Positions 24,573-32,336 of a stretch of DNA of 64,000 nt are shown here, piece after piece. The notes beneath the pieces are model-generated. The model saw only the letters and a list, made by a program, of their open reading frames with translations. It did no database searches and was not told the origin of the DNA. Position 1 is the stretch's first letter. Each line of letters opens with the position of its first letter. This DNA is from ZC4RG30 sp963777735. Lineage in GTDB: Bacteria > Pseudomonadota > Gammaproteobacteria > Steroidobacterales > Steroidobacteraceae. The position numbers and the translations under genes were made by a program. The DNA lies in assembly GCA_963777735.1 (NCBI GenBank), contig CAVZRQ010000009.1, forward strand, positions 1 to 64,000, in the 5' to 3' direction.

Positions 24573-26189
24573 TCAATGCCCGCCGACCGTGCCGCGTTCC
24601 ACCACTTCGAGGGTGGGCGGGGTTTCCCAGCTGTGGTACGGCGCCGGAGACTCCACTTCCCACTCGAGGCCATGGGTGCCTTCCCAGACGTGGTTGGTGG
24701 CCTTCTGGCCGCCCTTCACGCACTGCCAGATGGCAATCGGGAACAGCAGCTGCGAAACACCGAAGCCGAAGGCACCGATGGACGACACCATGTTCCATTC
24801 CGAGAACTGCGTGGAGTAGTCGGGGATGCGGCGCGGCATGCCGGCGAGACCCAGGAAGTGCTGCGGGAAGAACAGCACGTTCACGAAGATGGTCGAGAGC
24901 CAGAAGTGCCACTTGGCGAGCGACATGCTGTACATGTGGCCGGTCCACTTCGGCAGCCAGTAGTACACGGCGGCCATGATCGAGAAGATGGCGCCAGGCA
25001 CCAGCACGTAGTGGAAATGCGCCACCACGAAGTAGGTGTCGTGATACTGGAAGTCGGCCGGCACGATCGCGAGCATCAGGCCCGAGAAGCCGCCGATGGT
25101 GAACAGGAACAGGAAGGCCACCGCGAACAGCATCGGCGGTTCGAAGGTGATCGAGCCCTTCCACATCGTGGCTGTCCAGTTGAACACCTTCACGCCGGTG
25201 GGCACCGCGATCAGCATGGTGCTCAGCATGAAGAACAGCTGGCCTGCCAGCGGCATGCCCACCGTGAACATGTGATGCGCCCACACGATGAACGACAGGA
25301 AGCCGATCGAGGCCGTGGCGAACACCATCGACTCATAGCCGAACAGCGGCTTGCGCGAGAACGCCGGGATGATCTCCGACACCACGCCGAAGGCCGGCAG
25401 GATCAGGATGTACACCTCGGGGTGACCGAAGAACCAGAAGATGTGCTGGTACAGCACCGGGTCGCCACCACCGGCCGCACTGAAGAAGGTGGTGCCGAAG
25501 AAGTGATCGGTGAGCAGCATGGTCACGGCGCCAGCCAGCACCGGCATCACGAGGATCAGCAGGTAGGCGGTGATGAGCCAGGTCCAGCAGAACAGCGGCA
25601 TGCGCAGCAGCGTCACGCCCGGCGCGCGCATGTTCATCAGCGTCACGATCACGTTGATGGCGCCCATGATCGAGGACACACCCATCATGTGCACGGCGAA
25701 CACCGCCATCGGGAAGCTGTCGCCACCCTGCAGCGTGAGCGGCGGGTACAGCGTCCAGCCACCGGCCGGCGAACCGCCCGGCACGAACAGCGTCGAGATC
25801 AGCAGCAGGAACGCGAACGGCAGGATCCAGAAGCTGAAGTTGTTCATGCGCGGCAGCGCCATGTCGGGCGCGCCCACCTGCAGCGGGATCATCCAGTTCG
25901 CCACACCGACCCAGGCCGGCATCACGGCGCCGAACACCATCACCAGCGCATGCGCGGTGGTCATGGAATTGAAGAACTGCGGATCGACGAACTGCAGGCC
26001 GGGCTGGAACAGCTCGGCGCGGATCACCAGCGCCATCGTGCCGCCGATGAAGAACATCAGGCCGGCGAAGATCAGATAAAGGGTGCCGATGTCCTTGTGG
26101 TTGGTGGTGAGCACCCAGCGCTGGATGAAGCTCTTGGGCGGACCGTGGTGGGCATGGTCGGCATGGTCGGCGTGCGTGGAAATGGCCAT
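24573..26189 (-). CDS. coxA: Cytochrome c oxidase subunit I
   Basis: Catalytic subunit of aa3-type cytochrome c oxidase, reducing O2 at the heme a3-CuB centre and pumping protons. The 538-residue protein has 12 membrane helices, heme-ligand His segments (TTAHALVMVFG), the CuB/cross-linked His-Tyr region (WFFGHPEVYILILPAFG), the adjacent His pair (WAHHMF) and the paired heme ligands in HDTYFVVAHFHYVL. ATG 26189 follows 34 nt after coxB. The His-rich N-terminus (HADHADHAHHG) is common in this family. Confidence 0.98.
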   Translation of the reverse strand: MAISTHADHADHAHHGPPKSFIQRWVLTTNHKDIGTLYLIFAGLMFFIGGTMALVIRAELFQPGLQFVDPQFFNSMTTAHALVMVFGAVMPAWVGVANWMIPLQVGAPDMALPRMNNFSFWILPFAFLLLISTLFVPGGSPAGGWTLYPPLTLQGGDSFPMAVFAVHMMGVSSIMGAINVIVTLMNMRAPGVTLLRMPLFCWTWLITAYLLILVMPVLAGAVTMLLTDHFFGTTFFSAAGGGDPVLYQHIFWFFGHPEVYILILPAFGVVSEIIPAFSRKPLFGYESMVFATASIGFLSFIVWAHHMFTVGMPLAGQLFFMLSTMLIAVPTGVKVFNWTATMWKGSITFEPPMLFAVAFLFLFTIGGFSGLMLAIVPADFQYHDTYFVVAHFHYVLVPGAIFSIMAAVYYWLPKWTGHMYSMSLAKWHFWLSTIFVNVLFFPQHFLGLAGMPRRIPDYSTQFSEWNMVSSIGAFGFGVSQLLFPIAIWQCVKGGQKATNHVWEGTHGLEWEVESPAPYHSWETPPTLEVVERGTVGGH

Positions 26190-26223
26190 ATTCGTTACTC
26201 GGTTCGAATTTCGGTAAGTCGGA

Positions 26224-27087
26224 TCAGTTCGCGGCGACGGTGGCTACGGCGGCAACCGGCTCGGCAGCGGGCGGTGCCGGGGCTGCGGGCTTCTTCGAAG
26301 CCAGCCAGGCGGCGAAGTCAGCCTCCGACTTCGCTTCCACCACGATCGGCATGAAGCCATGGTCGCGGCCGCAGAGCTCGGCGCACTGGCCGCGATACAC
26401 GCCAACCTTCTCAGGCTGGATCTGGAACCACAGCTCGTTGATCAGGCCGGGGATCGCATCTTTCTTGACCGCGAGATCCGGCACCCACCAGGCATGGATG
26501 ACATCCTGCGAGGTGATCAGCAGACGCACCTTCTTGCCCACCGGCACCACCAGCGCGTTGTCGACGCTCAGCAGGTAGTCGGGCACCGAGGTGGGCGCGA
26601 TGCCCGAGTCGAGCTGACGGGCGGCATTGCTGTCCGGCGAGAGCGTGGAGAAGAAACTCACGCCATCGTTCAGGTATTCGTACTGCCACTTCCACTGGTA
26701 GCCCGTCACCTTGATGGTGAGCTCGGTGTTGGAGGCATCTTCGATCCGGATCAGCGTGCGGGCGGCCGGCACGGCCATCACCACCAGGATCAGCACGGGG
26801 ATGGCAGTCCAGATGATTTCAGCCTTGGTGCTGTGGAGCATCTTGGTGTCCGGCACCGCGCCCTGCGATTTGCGGAACTTCACCAGCGAATAAATCATCA
26901 CGCCGAAGACGGCGATGCCGATGACCACGCAGACCCACAGGATCAGCATGTGCAGCGAGTGGATTTCACCGGAGAGGGTCGTCACGCCGGTCGGCATGTT
27001 CAGACCCGTCCAGGCGGCGTGCGCGGGAGCTGCAAGTACGGCCAGGGCGGCCGCTGCGGCACCCTTGATTGCGGATTTACGAAGCAT
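26224..27087 (-). CDS. coxB: Cytochrome c oxidase subunit II
   Basis: Carries the CuA centre that accepts electrons from cytochrome c. The 287-residue precursor has a signal peptide (MLRKSAIKGAAAAALAVLAA, cleavage after AHA), two membrane helices, an aromatic YQWKWQYEY electron-entry patch and a C-terminal cupredoxin domain with the CuA ligands (HAWWVP; C-x3-C in CAELCGRDHGFM). ATG 27087 has AAGGG upstream; 21 upstream in-frame codons lack signal-peptide character. It is the first gene of the cox operon, and the 175-nt gap to bioD must hold the promoter. There is no fused cytochrome c domain. Confidence 0.97.
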   Translation of the reverse strand: MLRKSAIKGAAAAALAVLAAPAHAAWTGLNMPTGVTTLSGEIHSLHMLILWVCVVIGIAVFGVMIYSLVKFRKSQGAVPDTKMLHSTKAEIIWTAIPVLILVVMAVPAARTLIRIEDASNTELTIKVTGYQWKWQYEYLNDGVSFFSTLSPDSNAARQLDSGIAPTSVPDYLLSVDNALVVPVGKKVRLLITSQDVIHAWWVPDLAVKKDAIPGLINELWFQIQPEKVGVYRGQCAELCGRDHGFMPIVVEAKSEADFAAWLASKKPAAPAPPAAEPVAAVATVAAN

Positions 27088-27262
27088 CGATTGCCCTTGA
27101 ATAAGACACTGTTCTTTGACGCGTGTGGGCAGGTCGAGACCGCACCTCACTGACCCGGCAGTTTAACCTGTGGCCCGTGAAGTTGGGAAATCCAGGCGGC
27201 CCCTCAGCGGCTGCTTTCGCATTAGTTGAGAATGGTTTGCAGCTGTTGTCGACGACAGTGGA
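27088..27262. other. Gap between bioD and the cox operon
   Basis: 175 nt lie between the end of bioD and the start of coxB, both on the minus strand. A near-palindrome CTGTTGTCGACGACAG (27243-27258, 14 of 16 positions symmetric) lies just after the bioD stop. It has no T-tract, so it is not a clear terminator. No convincing -35/-10 pair for coxB was picked out by eye. Confidence 0.3.
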
Positions 27263-27931
27263 TCAACTTCGCCAGAGCAGTGGCGCAGGCAGGCGCAGCG
27301 CCAGGGATGCCACGTATTCCTCCGTGTCGGCAAAGCCGGCGTCCAGGCAATTGGCCGCCCAGCCGACCAGTTGCAGGCCGCTGCGCTGGATGGCGGCGGC
27401 GGCGAGCAGCGCATGGCTCAGTGCGCCGAGCCGGATGCCCACCACCAGCAACACCGGCAGCTGCAATGCCAGGGCGATGTCCTGCATGGTGGGGCCAGTG
27501 GCACCCGCGGTATCTGGCGCGCCGATGGGCGCCAGCCAGCCGCCGGCGCTTTCAACCACCACTAGTTCAGATCGGCTCCTGATCAATTCATATGCCGGCA
27601 GGATGGCGGCGAGATCGATCTCGATTCCCGCCTCCCTGGCAGCGAGATGAGGCGATGTCGGGCGTTGCAGGCAGATGGGGTTCACCAGCTGGTACGGCAG
27701 GGGCACATTGCCGGCCGCCTGCAGCGCCAGCGCGTCTTCATTACGCGGACCGTCGGCGGTCTGGATGACGCCGGCAGCCACGGGTTTCATGCCGGCGGCC
27801 CGGTACCCCGCGGCCACCTGGGCGCGCAGCAGCTGCACGCTGACCCAGGTCTTGCCGACGCCGGTGTCGGTGCCAGCCACGAACAGGCTCTGGCGCAGCA
27901 GCGGATGAAGTGCGGCGGCAGCGGCTGGCAT
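27263..27931 (-). CDS. bioD: Dethiobiotin synthetase
   Basis: Closes the ureido ring of 7,8-diaminopelargonate with CO2 and ATP to give dethiobiotin, the penultimate biotin step. The 222-residue enzyme has the P-loop GTDTGVGKT (residues 18-26), the KPVAAG substrate motif, VVVESAGGWLAPIG and the PTMQDIAL region. ATG 27931 overlaps the bioC stop (ATGA); a much longer in-frame extension runs antiparallel through bioC and is not used. It is the last gene of the bioBFHCD operon. Confidence 0.96.
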   Translation of the reverse strand: MPAAAAALHPLLRQSLFVAGTDTGVGKTWVSVQLLRAQVAAGYRAAGMKPVAAGVIQTADGPRNEDALALQAAGNVPLPYQLVNPICLQRPTSPHLAAREAGIEIDLAAILPAYELIRSRSELVVVESAGGWLAPIGAPDTAGATGPTMQDIALALQLPVLLVVGIRLGALSHALLAAAAIQRSGLQLVGWAANCLDAGFADTEEYVASLALRLPAPLLWRS

Positions 27932-28833
27932 CAGCGGCGGCGTCCGCGGCGCAGCGTGTCGGCGTCGATGTGCACTTCGCCGGCGGCATCCATGCCGAAT
28001 ACCTGGTCTGCGCTGTGGCCCATCGGCGCCTCGGCGGCCCAGGCCACGGCGTACACCACCTGCCAGGTTGCCGGCAGGCCGGCGGGCTGGCGCATCGCTT
28101 CGTAAGCAGAATGCATCCGGCCGTAGGCCTTGCGGCCAGTGAGACCACGGGCCCGCTGTGCATTCAGGTTGCGCGCGCCCAGGGCTTTCAACTCCTGCAT
28201 CAGAGTGCGCGCGTCCGGGTAGTGCCGCAGGTGGCGATCGACATCGAGCACCGGTTCCACGAAGCCGACGCGACCCAGCGCGCTGCCGAGATCGTGCATG
28301 TCGACAAACTCGTTCACGTGCACGCCCGCATCCGCTGCGGCCCAGGCGCTGCGCAGTTCCGCAAGGGTTGCCGGCCCGAAGCTGCTGGCCAGCAGCAGGC
28401 CACCGGGTTTGAGCACGCGCCGGATCTCGCGCAGCGCGACATCGGGTGGCTGCAGCCATTGCAGCATCAGGCTGCTGAACACCAGATCGAAGCTCGCGTC
28501 CTCGAAGGGCAGCGCGCGCGCATCGGCTTCGATGCAGCGGATCGGGCGCCAGAAGCGGCTGCGACCGCGCGCCACCTGCAGCATCGGCGCCGCGATATCC
28601 GCGGCGGTGACGGTGGCACTCCGGAAGCGGCGTTTGAGCTCGATGGCGGCAATGCCGGTGCCGGCGCCGAGATCCAGCACGGCGCGCGGCGGCGCGCGCA
28701 GCAGATCAACGCGCGACAGCAGCTCGTTGCGCACGGCGGTCTGCAGCCAGGCGGCGGCGTCATAGCTGCGGCTGGCCGCGCCGAAACTGCGCGCCACCAC
28801 GGAGGGATCAATGGTGGGTGGAGTCGCGTTCAT
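27931..28833 (-). CDS. bioC: Malonyl-ACP O-methyltransferase BioC
   Basis: Methylates malonyl-ACP with S-adenosylmethionine to disguise the substrate, so that fatty-acid synthase can build the pimeloyl chain of biotin. The 300-residue protein has a class I SAM methyltransferase fold: motif I VLDLGAGTGIAAIEL near residue 50, ADIAAPML, IEADARALPFEDASFDLVFSSLMLQW, and the BioC-type RSFGAASRSYDAAAWLQ N-terminus. Both ends overlap neighbours by 1-4 nt. BioH, encoded just upstream, later removes the methyl group. Confidence 0.95.
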   Translation of the reverse strand: MNATPPTIDPSVVARSFGAASRSYDAAAWLQTAVRNELLSRVDLLRAPPRAVLDLGAGTGIAAIELKRRFRSATVTAADIAAPMLQVARGRSRFWRPIRCIEADARALPFEDASFDLVFSSLMLQWLQPPDVALREIRRVLKPGGLLLASSFGPATLAELRSAWAAADAGVHVNEFVDMHDLGSALGRVGFVEPVLDVDRHLRHYPDARTLMQELKALGARNLNAQRARGLTGRKAYGRMHSAYEAMRQPAGLPATWQVVYAVAWAAEAPMGHSADQVFGMDAAGEVHIDADTLRRGRRR

Positions 28834-29642
28834 GCACCGGCCTTGTCATGGTCGGCCAGGAATTCACGCAGCGCGGCCGCGACTTCCGCGTGATGCGATA
28901 CGAATGAAGCATGGCCGGCACGCGGCACTTCCACCGTCCGCGCCTGCGGCAGTGCTGTGGCCATCCAGCGCGCGGCACCGGGCGGCGTCACGCGGTCGTT
29001 CTGCCCGCTGACCAGCAGTGTGGGTTGTGTGATGCCGGGCATCCGGGTGCGGAGATCCAGCCCGCTCAATAGATCCAGCCCGTTGCGCAGTGCTGCCGGC
29101 AGCGGCGCGCCCTGTTCTGCCAGCGCGGCTTCCATCACGCGCTGCGCTTCTTCGGCATTGCGGCTGCCGCGCAGCTGCAGCCAGACGAAATCACTCAGGG
29201 TCTGTTGCCAGTCCTGCTCGAGCACGGCGCGAAAGGCCTGCATGGCCGAAGCATCCAGCCCGTGTGGCCAGTCGTGCGACTGCGCGAACTTCGGCGTGGC
29301 GGAGACGAGCACCAGCGCGGCGATGCGAGCGGGATGGCGCGCGGCCAGCTCCATCGCCACCTTGGCACCGAACGACCAGCCCAGCAGCACGCAGCGCGAT
29401 GGCAGTACGGCGAGTACATCTTCCACCTGCGCTTCGAAGCCGGCGCGATGGGCGCTCCACGGGCTGCGCCCATGGCCGATCAAATCAATGGCCATGGTTT
29501 CGCGTTCACCCGCCAGCGCATCACGCAACAGATCGAACACACGCAGGTTCATGCCCCAGCCGTGCAGGCAGACCAATGGCAGCTCAGCGCCCTGCGCCGT
29601 CGCAGCCACGGGTCGGCGCTCCACATGCAATGCAGGACTCAT
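28830..29642 (-). CDS. bioH: Pimeloyl-ACP methyl ester carboxylesterase BioH
   Basis: Alpha/beta-hydrolase that demethylates pimeloyl-ACP methyl ester and ends chain elongation for biotin. The 270-residue protein shows the LVCLHGWGMN oxyanion loop, the nucleophile elbow GWSFGAK (Ser near residue 90), the acid GQNDRVTPPG and the catalytic His in AGHASFVSHH. It is translationally coupled to bioF upstream and bioC downstream by 4-nt overlaps. A bioH inside the bio operon, not remote as in E. coli, assigns it firmly. Confidence 0.94.
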   Translation of the reverse strand: MSPALHVERRPVAATAQGAELPLVCLHGWGMNLRVFDLLRDALAGERETMAIDLIGHGRSPWSAHRAGFEAQVEDVLAVLPSRCVLLGWSFGAKVAMELAARHPARIAALVLVSATPKFAQSHDWPHGLDASAMQAFRAVLEQDWQQTLSDFVWLQLRGSRNAEEAQRVMEAALAEQGAPLPAALRNGLDLLSGLDLRTRMPGITQPTLLVSGQNDRVTPPGAARWMATALPQARTVEVPRAGHASFVSHHAEVAAALREFLADHDKAGA

Positions 29643-30832
29643 GTTTCACCCGCTGATTGCGCGATGCAGGAATGCAAGGCATCGAGCAGTGATTCAACCT
29701 GCTGCACCGTATGCCCGGCAGACATCGTCACGCGCAAACGTTCGGTGCCGGCGGGCACGGTGGGGTGACGGATGGCGCTGACCAGGAAACCACGCTCCAG
29801 CAGGCATTGGCTCGCGACCATGCAACGCGCCGCGCCCGGCAGGAGAATGGGCTGGATGGCCGTGTTCGAAGGCAGCAGCGGCAGGCTGCGCTGCGCAGCA
29901 CCGCTGCGAAAGCGGGCGATGAGACTGGCGAGTTGTTCGCGACGCCAGCCTTCCTCGATCACGATCCGCAACGCGGCGCGGGTGGCCGCCGCCACCGCAG
30001 GTGGCATGGCCGTGGTGTAGATGTAACTGCGCGCGCGCTGCAGGATCAGGTTGATCACATCGCGCGGGCCGGCCACGAAGGCGCCGAAGCTGCCAAAGGC
30101 CTTGCCCAGCGTGCCCACCAGCAGCGGCACCTGCGTGGCATCGAGGCCGGCGAGTTCAAGGCAGCCACCACCTTGCGCGCCCAGCACACCGAGTCCATGC
30201 GCATCATCCACCAGCAGCCACGCATCGTGCTGCGCGGCGAGCTGCGCGAGTTGCGGCAGCGGCGCGATGTCCCCATCCATGCTGAACACGCCGTCGGTGG
30301 CGAGCAGTGAAGCCTTGCCCTCCGCAGCATCGAAGCGGCGCGCGGCATCTTCGGCATCCGCGTGCGCGTAGCGCTGCAGACGGGCGCCGGAGAGACGCGC
30401 GCCATCGAGCAGCGAGGCATGATTGAAACGATCCTGCAGCACCACTTCACCGCGCGCGGCCAGCGCGGTGATCACGCCGACATTGGCCATGTAGCCGGTC
30501 GAGAACAGCAGCGCGGCTTCACGGCCGGTGAAGTCGGCGAGCTCTTCTTCCAGTGCGTGATGTTCCTGGGTATGCCCGGTGACGAGGTGCGCAGCGCCGG
30601 CGCCCACACCCCAGTTTGCCGTGGCGGCCTGCATGGCGGCGGCCATGCGCACGTCACCCGCAATGCCGAGGTAATCATTGCTGCAGAAGTTCACGACCCG
30701 GTGGCCATCCACCAGCGGCGCGAGTATCGAGCCTGCCGTGGCATAACCGCTGATGCGGCGACGCCTGCGAAGCTGCCCGGACTGCGCCAGGTCCGCCAGC
30801 AGGGCGGTCACTGCAGCGGCACTGCGTTTCAT
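29639..30832 (-). CDS. bioF: 8-amino-7-oxononanoate synthase
   Basis: PLP enzyme that condenses pimeloyl-ACP/CoA with L-alanine to KAPA. The 397-residue sequence has NFCSNDYLGIAGD, the GAGAAHLVTGHTQEHHALEEELADF block, DDAHGLGVLGAQG (PLP Asp) and the Schiff-base Lys in VGTLGKAFGSFGAF. It lies 15 nt after bioB and overlaps bioH by 4 nt. bioA, needed for the next step, is not in the window. Confidence 0.97.
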   Translation of the reverse strand: MKRSAAAVTALLADLAQSGQLRRRRRISGYATAGSILAPLVDGHRVVNFCSNDYLGIAGDVRMAAAMQAATANWGVGAGAAHLVTGHTQEHHALEEELADFTGREAALLFSTGYMANVGVITALAARGEVVLQDRFNHASLLDGARLSGARLQRYAHADAEDAARRFDAAEGKASLLATDGVFSMDGDIAPLPQLAQLAAQHDAWLLVDDAHGLGVLGAQGGGCLELAGLDATQVPLLVGTLGKAFGSFGAFVAGPRDVINLILQRARSYIYTTAMPPAVAAATRAALRIVIEEGWRREQLASLIARFRSGAAQRSLPLLPSNTAIQPILLPGAARCMVASQCLLERGFLVSAIRHPTVPAGTERLRVTMSAGHTVQQVESLLDALHSCIAQSAGET

Positions 30833-30847
30833 GCGGTGGCTACGGCG

Positions 30848-31879
30848 TCAGCAGCAGCCGCGCGCGTCGGTCTGCGCCTGCGTTTCGGATTCGATGCCGA
30901 GCTTTTCCAGCAATGCGCGATCGCGTTCCACATCGGGGTTGCCCGTGGTGAGCAGCTTCTCGCCGTAGAAGATGGAATTCGCGCCAGCGAGGAAGGCCAG
31001 CGCCTGCAGCTCTTCGCTCATGGCTTCGCGCCCGGCCGAGAGCCGCACCTGCGCTTCGGGCATCAGGATGCGCGCCACGGCAATCGTGCGCACGAACTCG
31101 AAGCCATCCACGCCATGATTCGCGCCGGGCGGTGCGTTGTCGGCCAGCGGTGTGCCCTGCACCTGCACGAGCTGGTTGATCGGCACGCTCTGCGGATGCT
31201 CCGGCAGGTTCGCCAGCGTCACCAGCATGCCGGCGCGATCGGTGCGCGTCTCACCCATGCCCACGATGCCGCCGCTGCACACCTTCAGCTTGGCATTGCG
31301 CACGGCTTCGAGCGTGTCGAGCCGATGCTGGTAGGTGCGGGTCGTGATGATCTGCTTGTAGAACTCTTCGGAGCTGTCGACATTGTGGTTGTAGTAGTCG
31401 AGGCCCGCGTCTTTCAGTTCGCGCGCCTGGTCCGGCGTCAGCATGCCGAGCGTGGCGCAGGTTTCCAGTCCCAGCGCGCCCACCTCGCGGATCATGGTGG
31501 CGATGCGCTCGATGTCCTTCTTCTTGGGCGAGCGGAAGGCCGCACCCATGCAGAAGCGCGTGGCACCGGCCGCCTGCGCCGCGCGAGCCGCTTCGAGCAC
31601 GGCCTCCACCGGCATCATGTCGTCGCGCGCCACGCCGGTGTCGTAATGAATGCTCTGCGGGCAGTACCCGCAATCTTCCGGGCACCCCCCGGTCTTGATC
31701 GACAGCAGCGTGCTCCGCTGCACCCGGTTCGCCGCATGAAAGGCGCGGTGCACCTGCTGCGCGCGGAACATCAGGTCCATGAAGGGCAGCGCGAACAGCG
31801 CCTCCACTTCCGGCAGGCGCCAGTCGTGGCGCAGGGCGGTGAATCGCGGGGCTTGGGTATCAGGGGCTGCGGAGTTCAT
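30848..31879 (-). CDS. bioB: Biotin synthase
   Basis: Radical-SAM enzyme that inserts sulfur into dethiobiotin. The 343-residue protein has the SAM cluster motif C-x3-C-x2-C (Cys66, Cys70, Cys73 in CPEDCGYC), YYNHNVDSSEEFYKQI, CSGGIVGMGET and the C-terminal region with the auxiliary-cluster Arg (QVRLSAGR). ATG 31879 (MNSAAPDTQAP) is chosen because the BirA operator and -10 element lie immediately upstream; an ATG 12 codons earlier would put the coding start inside the operator. First gene of bioBFHCD. Confidence 0.97.
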   Translation of the reverse strand: MNSAAPDTQAPRFTALRHDWRLPEVEALFALPFMDLMFRAQQVHRAFHAANRVQRSTLLSIKTGGCPEDCGYCPQSIHYDTGVARDDMMPVEAVLEAARAAQAAGATRFCMGAAFRSPKKKDIERIATMIREVGALGLETCATLGMLTPDQARELKDAGLDYYNHNVDSSEEFYKQIITTRTYQHRLDTLEAVRNAKLKVCSGGIVGMGETRTDRAGMLVTLANLPEHPQSVPINQLVQVQGTPLADNAPPGANHGVDGFEFVRTIAVARILMPEAQVRLSAGREAMSEELQALAFLAGANSIFYGEKLLTTGNPDVERDRALLEKLGIESETQAQTDARGCC

Positions 31880-31908
31880 GCGGCGATGGTCCGGGGGGCG
31901 GGGCGGGT

Positions 31909-31941
31909 CTGTCAACCGGACTTGCCAGAGTGAGTTTACAA
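31909..31941 (-). promoter_or_regulatory. BirA (biotin repressor) operator of the bio operon
   Basis: The known gammaproteobacterial BirA site is TTGTAAACC-N14/15-GGTTTACAA. Here CTGTCAACC (31909-31917, 7/9) and AGTTTACAA (31933-31941, 8/9) are separated by exactly 15 nt, 30 nt upstream of the bioB ATG. On the minus strand the right half contains TGTAAA (31935-31940), a plausible -10, preceded after 18 nt by TTGAAT (31959-31964). Biotinyl-AMP-BirA binding would therefore block RNA polymerase. Confidence 0.78.
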
Positions 31942-32017
31942 TTGATCACTCCATATCCATTCAATCACCGGAATGCCAGGATTACAGCCGGAGGTCGTTG
32001 AAGCGCCGCGCGGTCGC

Positions 32018-32256
32018 GCTGTGTGCGGTTGCCGCGCTCAGACAGCCGGCCCTCACGCCTCGACGCGTCAGGAAACAGCGGAGGATGGGGCCGGAACTCG
32101 CGCGGCAACCGCACACAGCACACCCGCGCTACCTCCAGCAACATCCGACGGAATTCCAGCACAACGGTCGGGGTGCGGGCGTGGTGTGTGAAGAGGTTCG
32201 CGCGCGAGTTCCGGCCGTCTTCGGCCGGCTGTCTGAGCGCGCGAACCTCTTCACAC
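32018..32256. repeat. Mosaic of four perfect inverted-repeat pairs (REP/MITE-like or bistable structure)
   Basis: The 457-nt gap between bioB and the MFS gene contains no credible gene but four perfect inverted pairs. Pair B is 32018-32036 with 32101-32119 (19 bp). Pair A is 32034-32051 with 32223-32240 (18 bp). Pair D is 32089-32104 with 32201-32216 (16 bp). Pair C is 32186-32205 with 32237-32256 (20 bp). B and C each close a hairpin; their interiors are two copies, in opposite orientation, of a core with arms GCGCTCAGACAGCCGGCC and GGCCGGAACTCGCGCG. The core loops are short inner stems of the CCGGCC type. The hairpin outer stems differ between the two units. This pattern resembles two REP- or MITE-like hairpin units, but no flanking duplications or family match were recognised. 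Confidence 0.75.
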
Positions 32257-32336
32257 GCCGCGACCGCACCTTTGCAATTGTCCTGTAACCCCACCGAACC
32301 GTTGCCGCTTGAAACGAGATGACTCGCTGAAACTGA

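Noticed and set aside
24576..26354. 592-codon open frame on the plus strand
   Set aside because: Antisense to coxA; His/Glu/Arg-rich low-complexity shadow.
27243..27258. Near-palindrome CTGTTGTCGACGACAG after bioD as an operator or terminator
   Set aside because: Imperfect, lacks a T-tract, and no regulator family with this site was recognised.
31965..32294. Overlapping open frames on both strands in the bioB-MFS gap
   Set aside because: They simply read through the inverted-repeat mosaic, giving similar Arg-rich peptides in both directions, with no SD or homologous motif.
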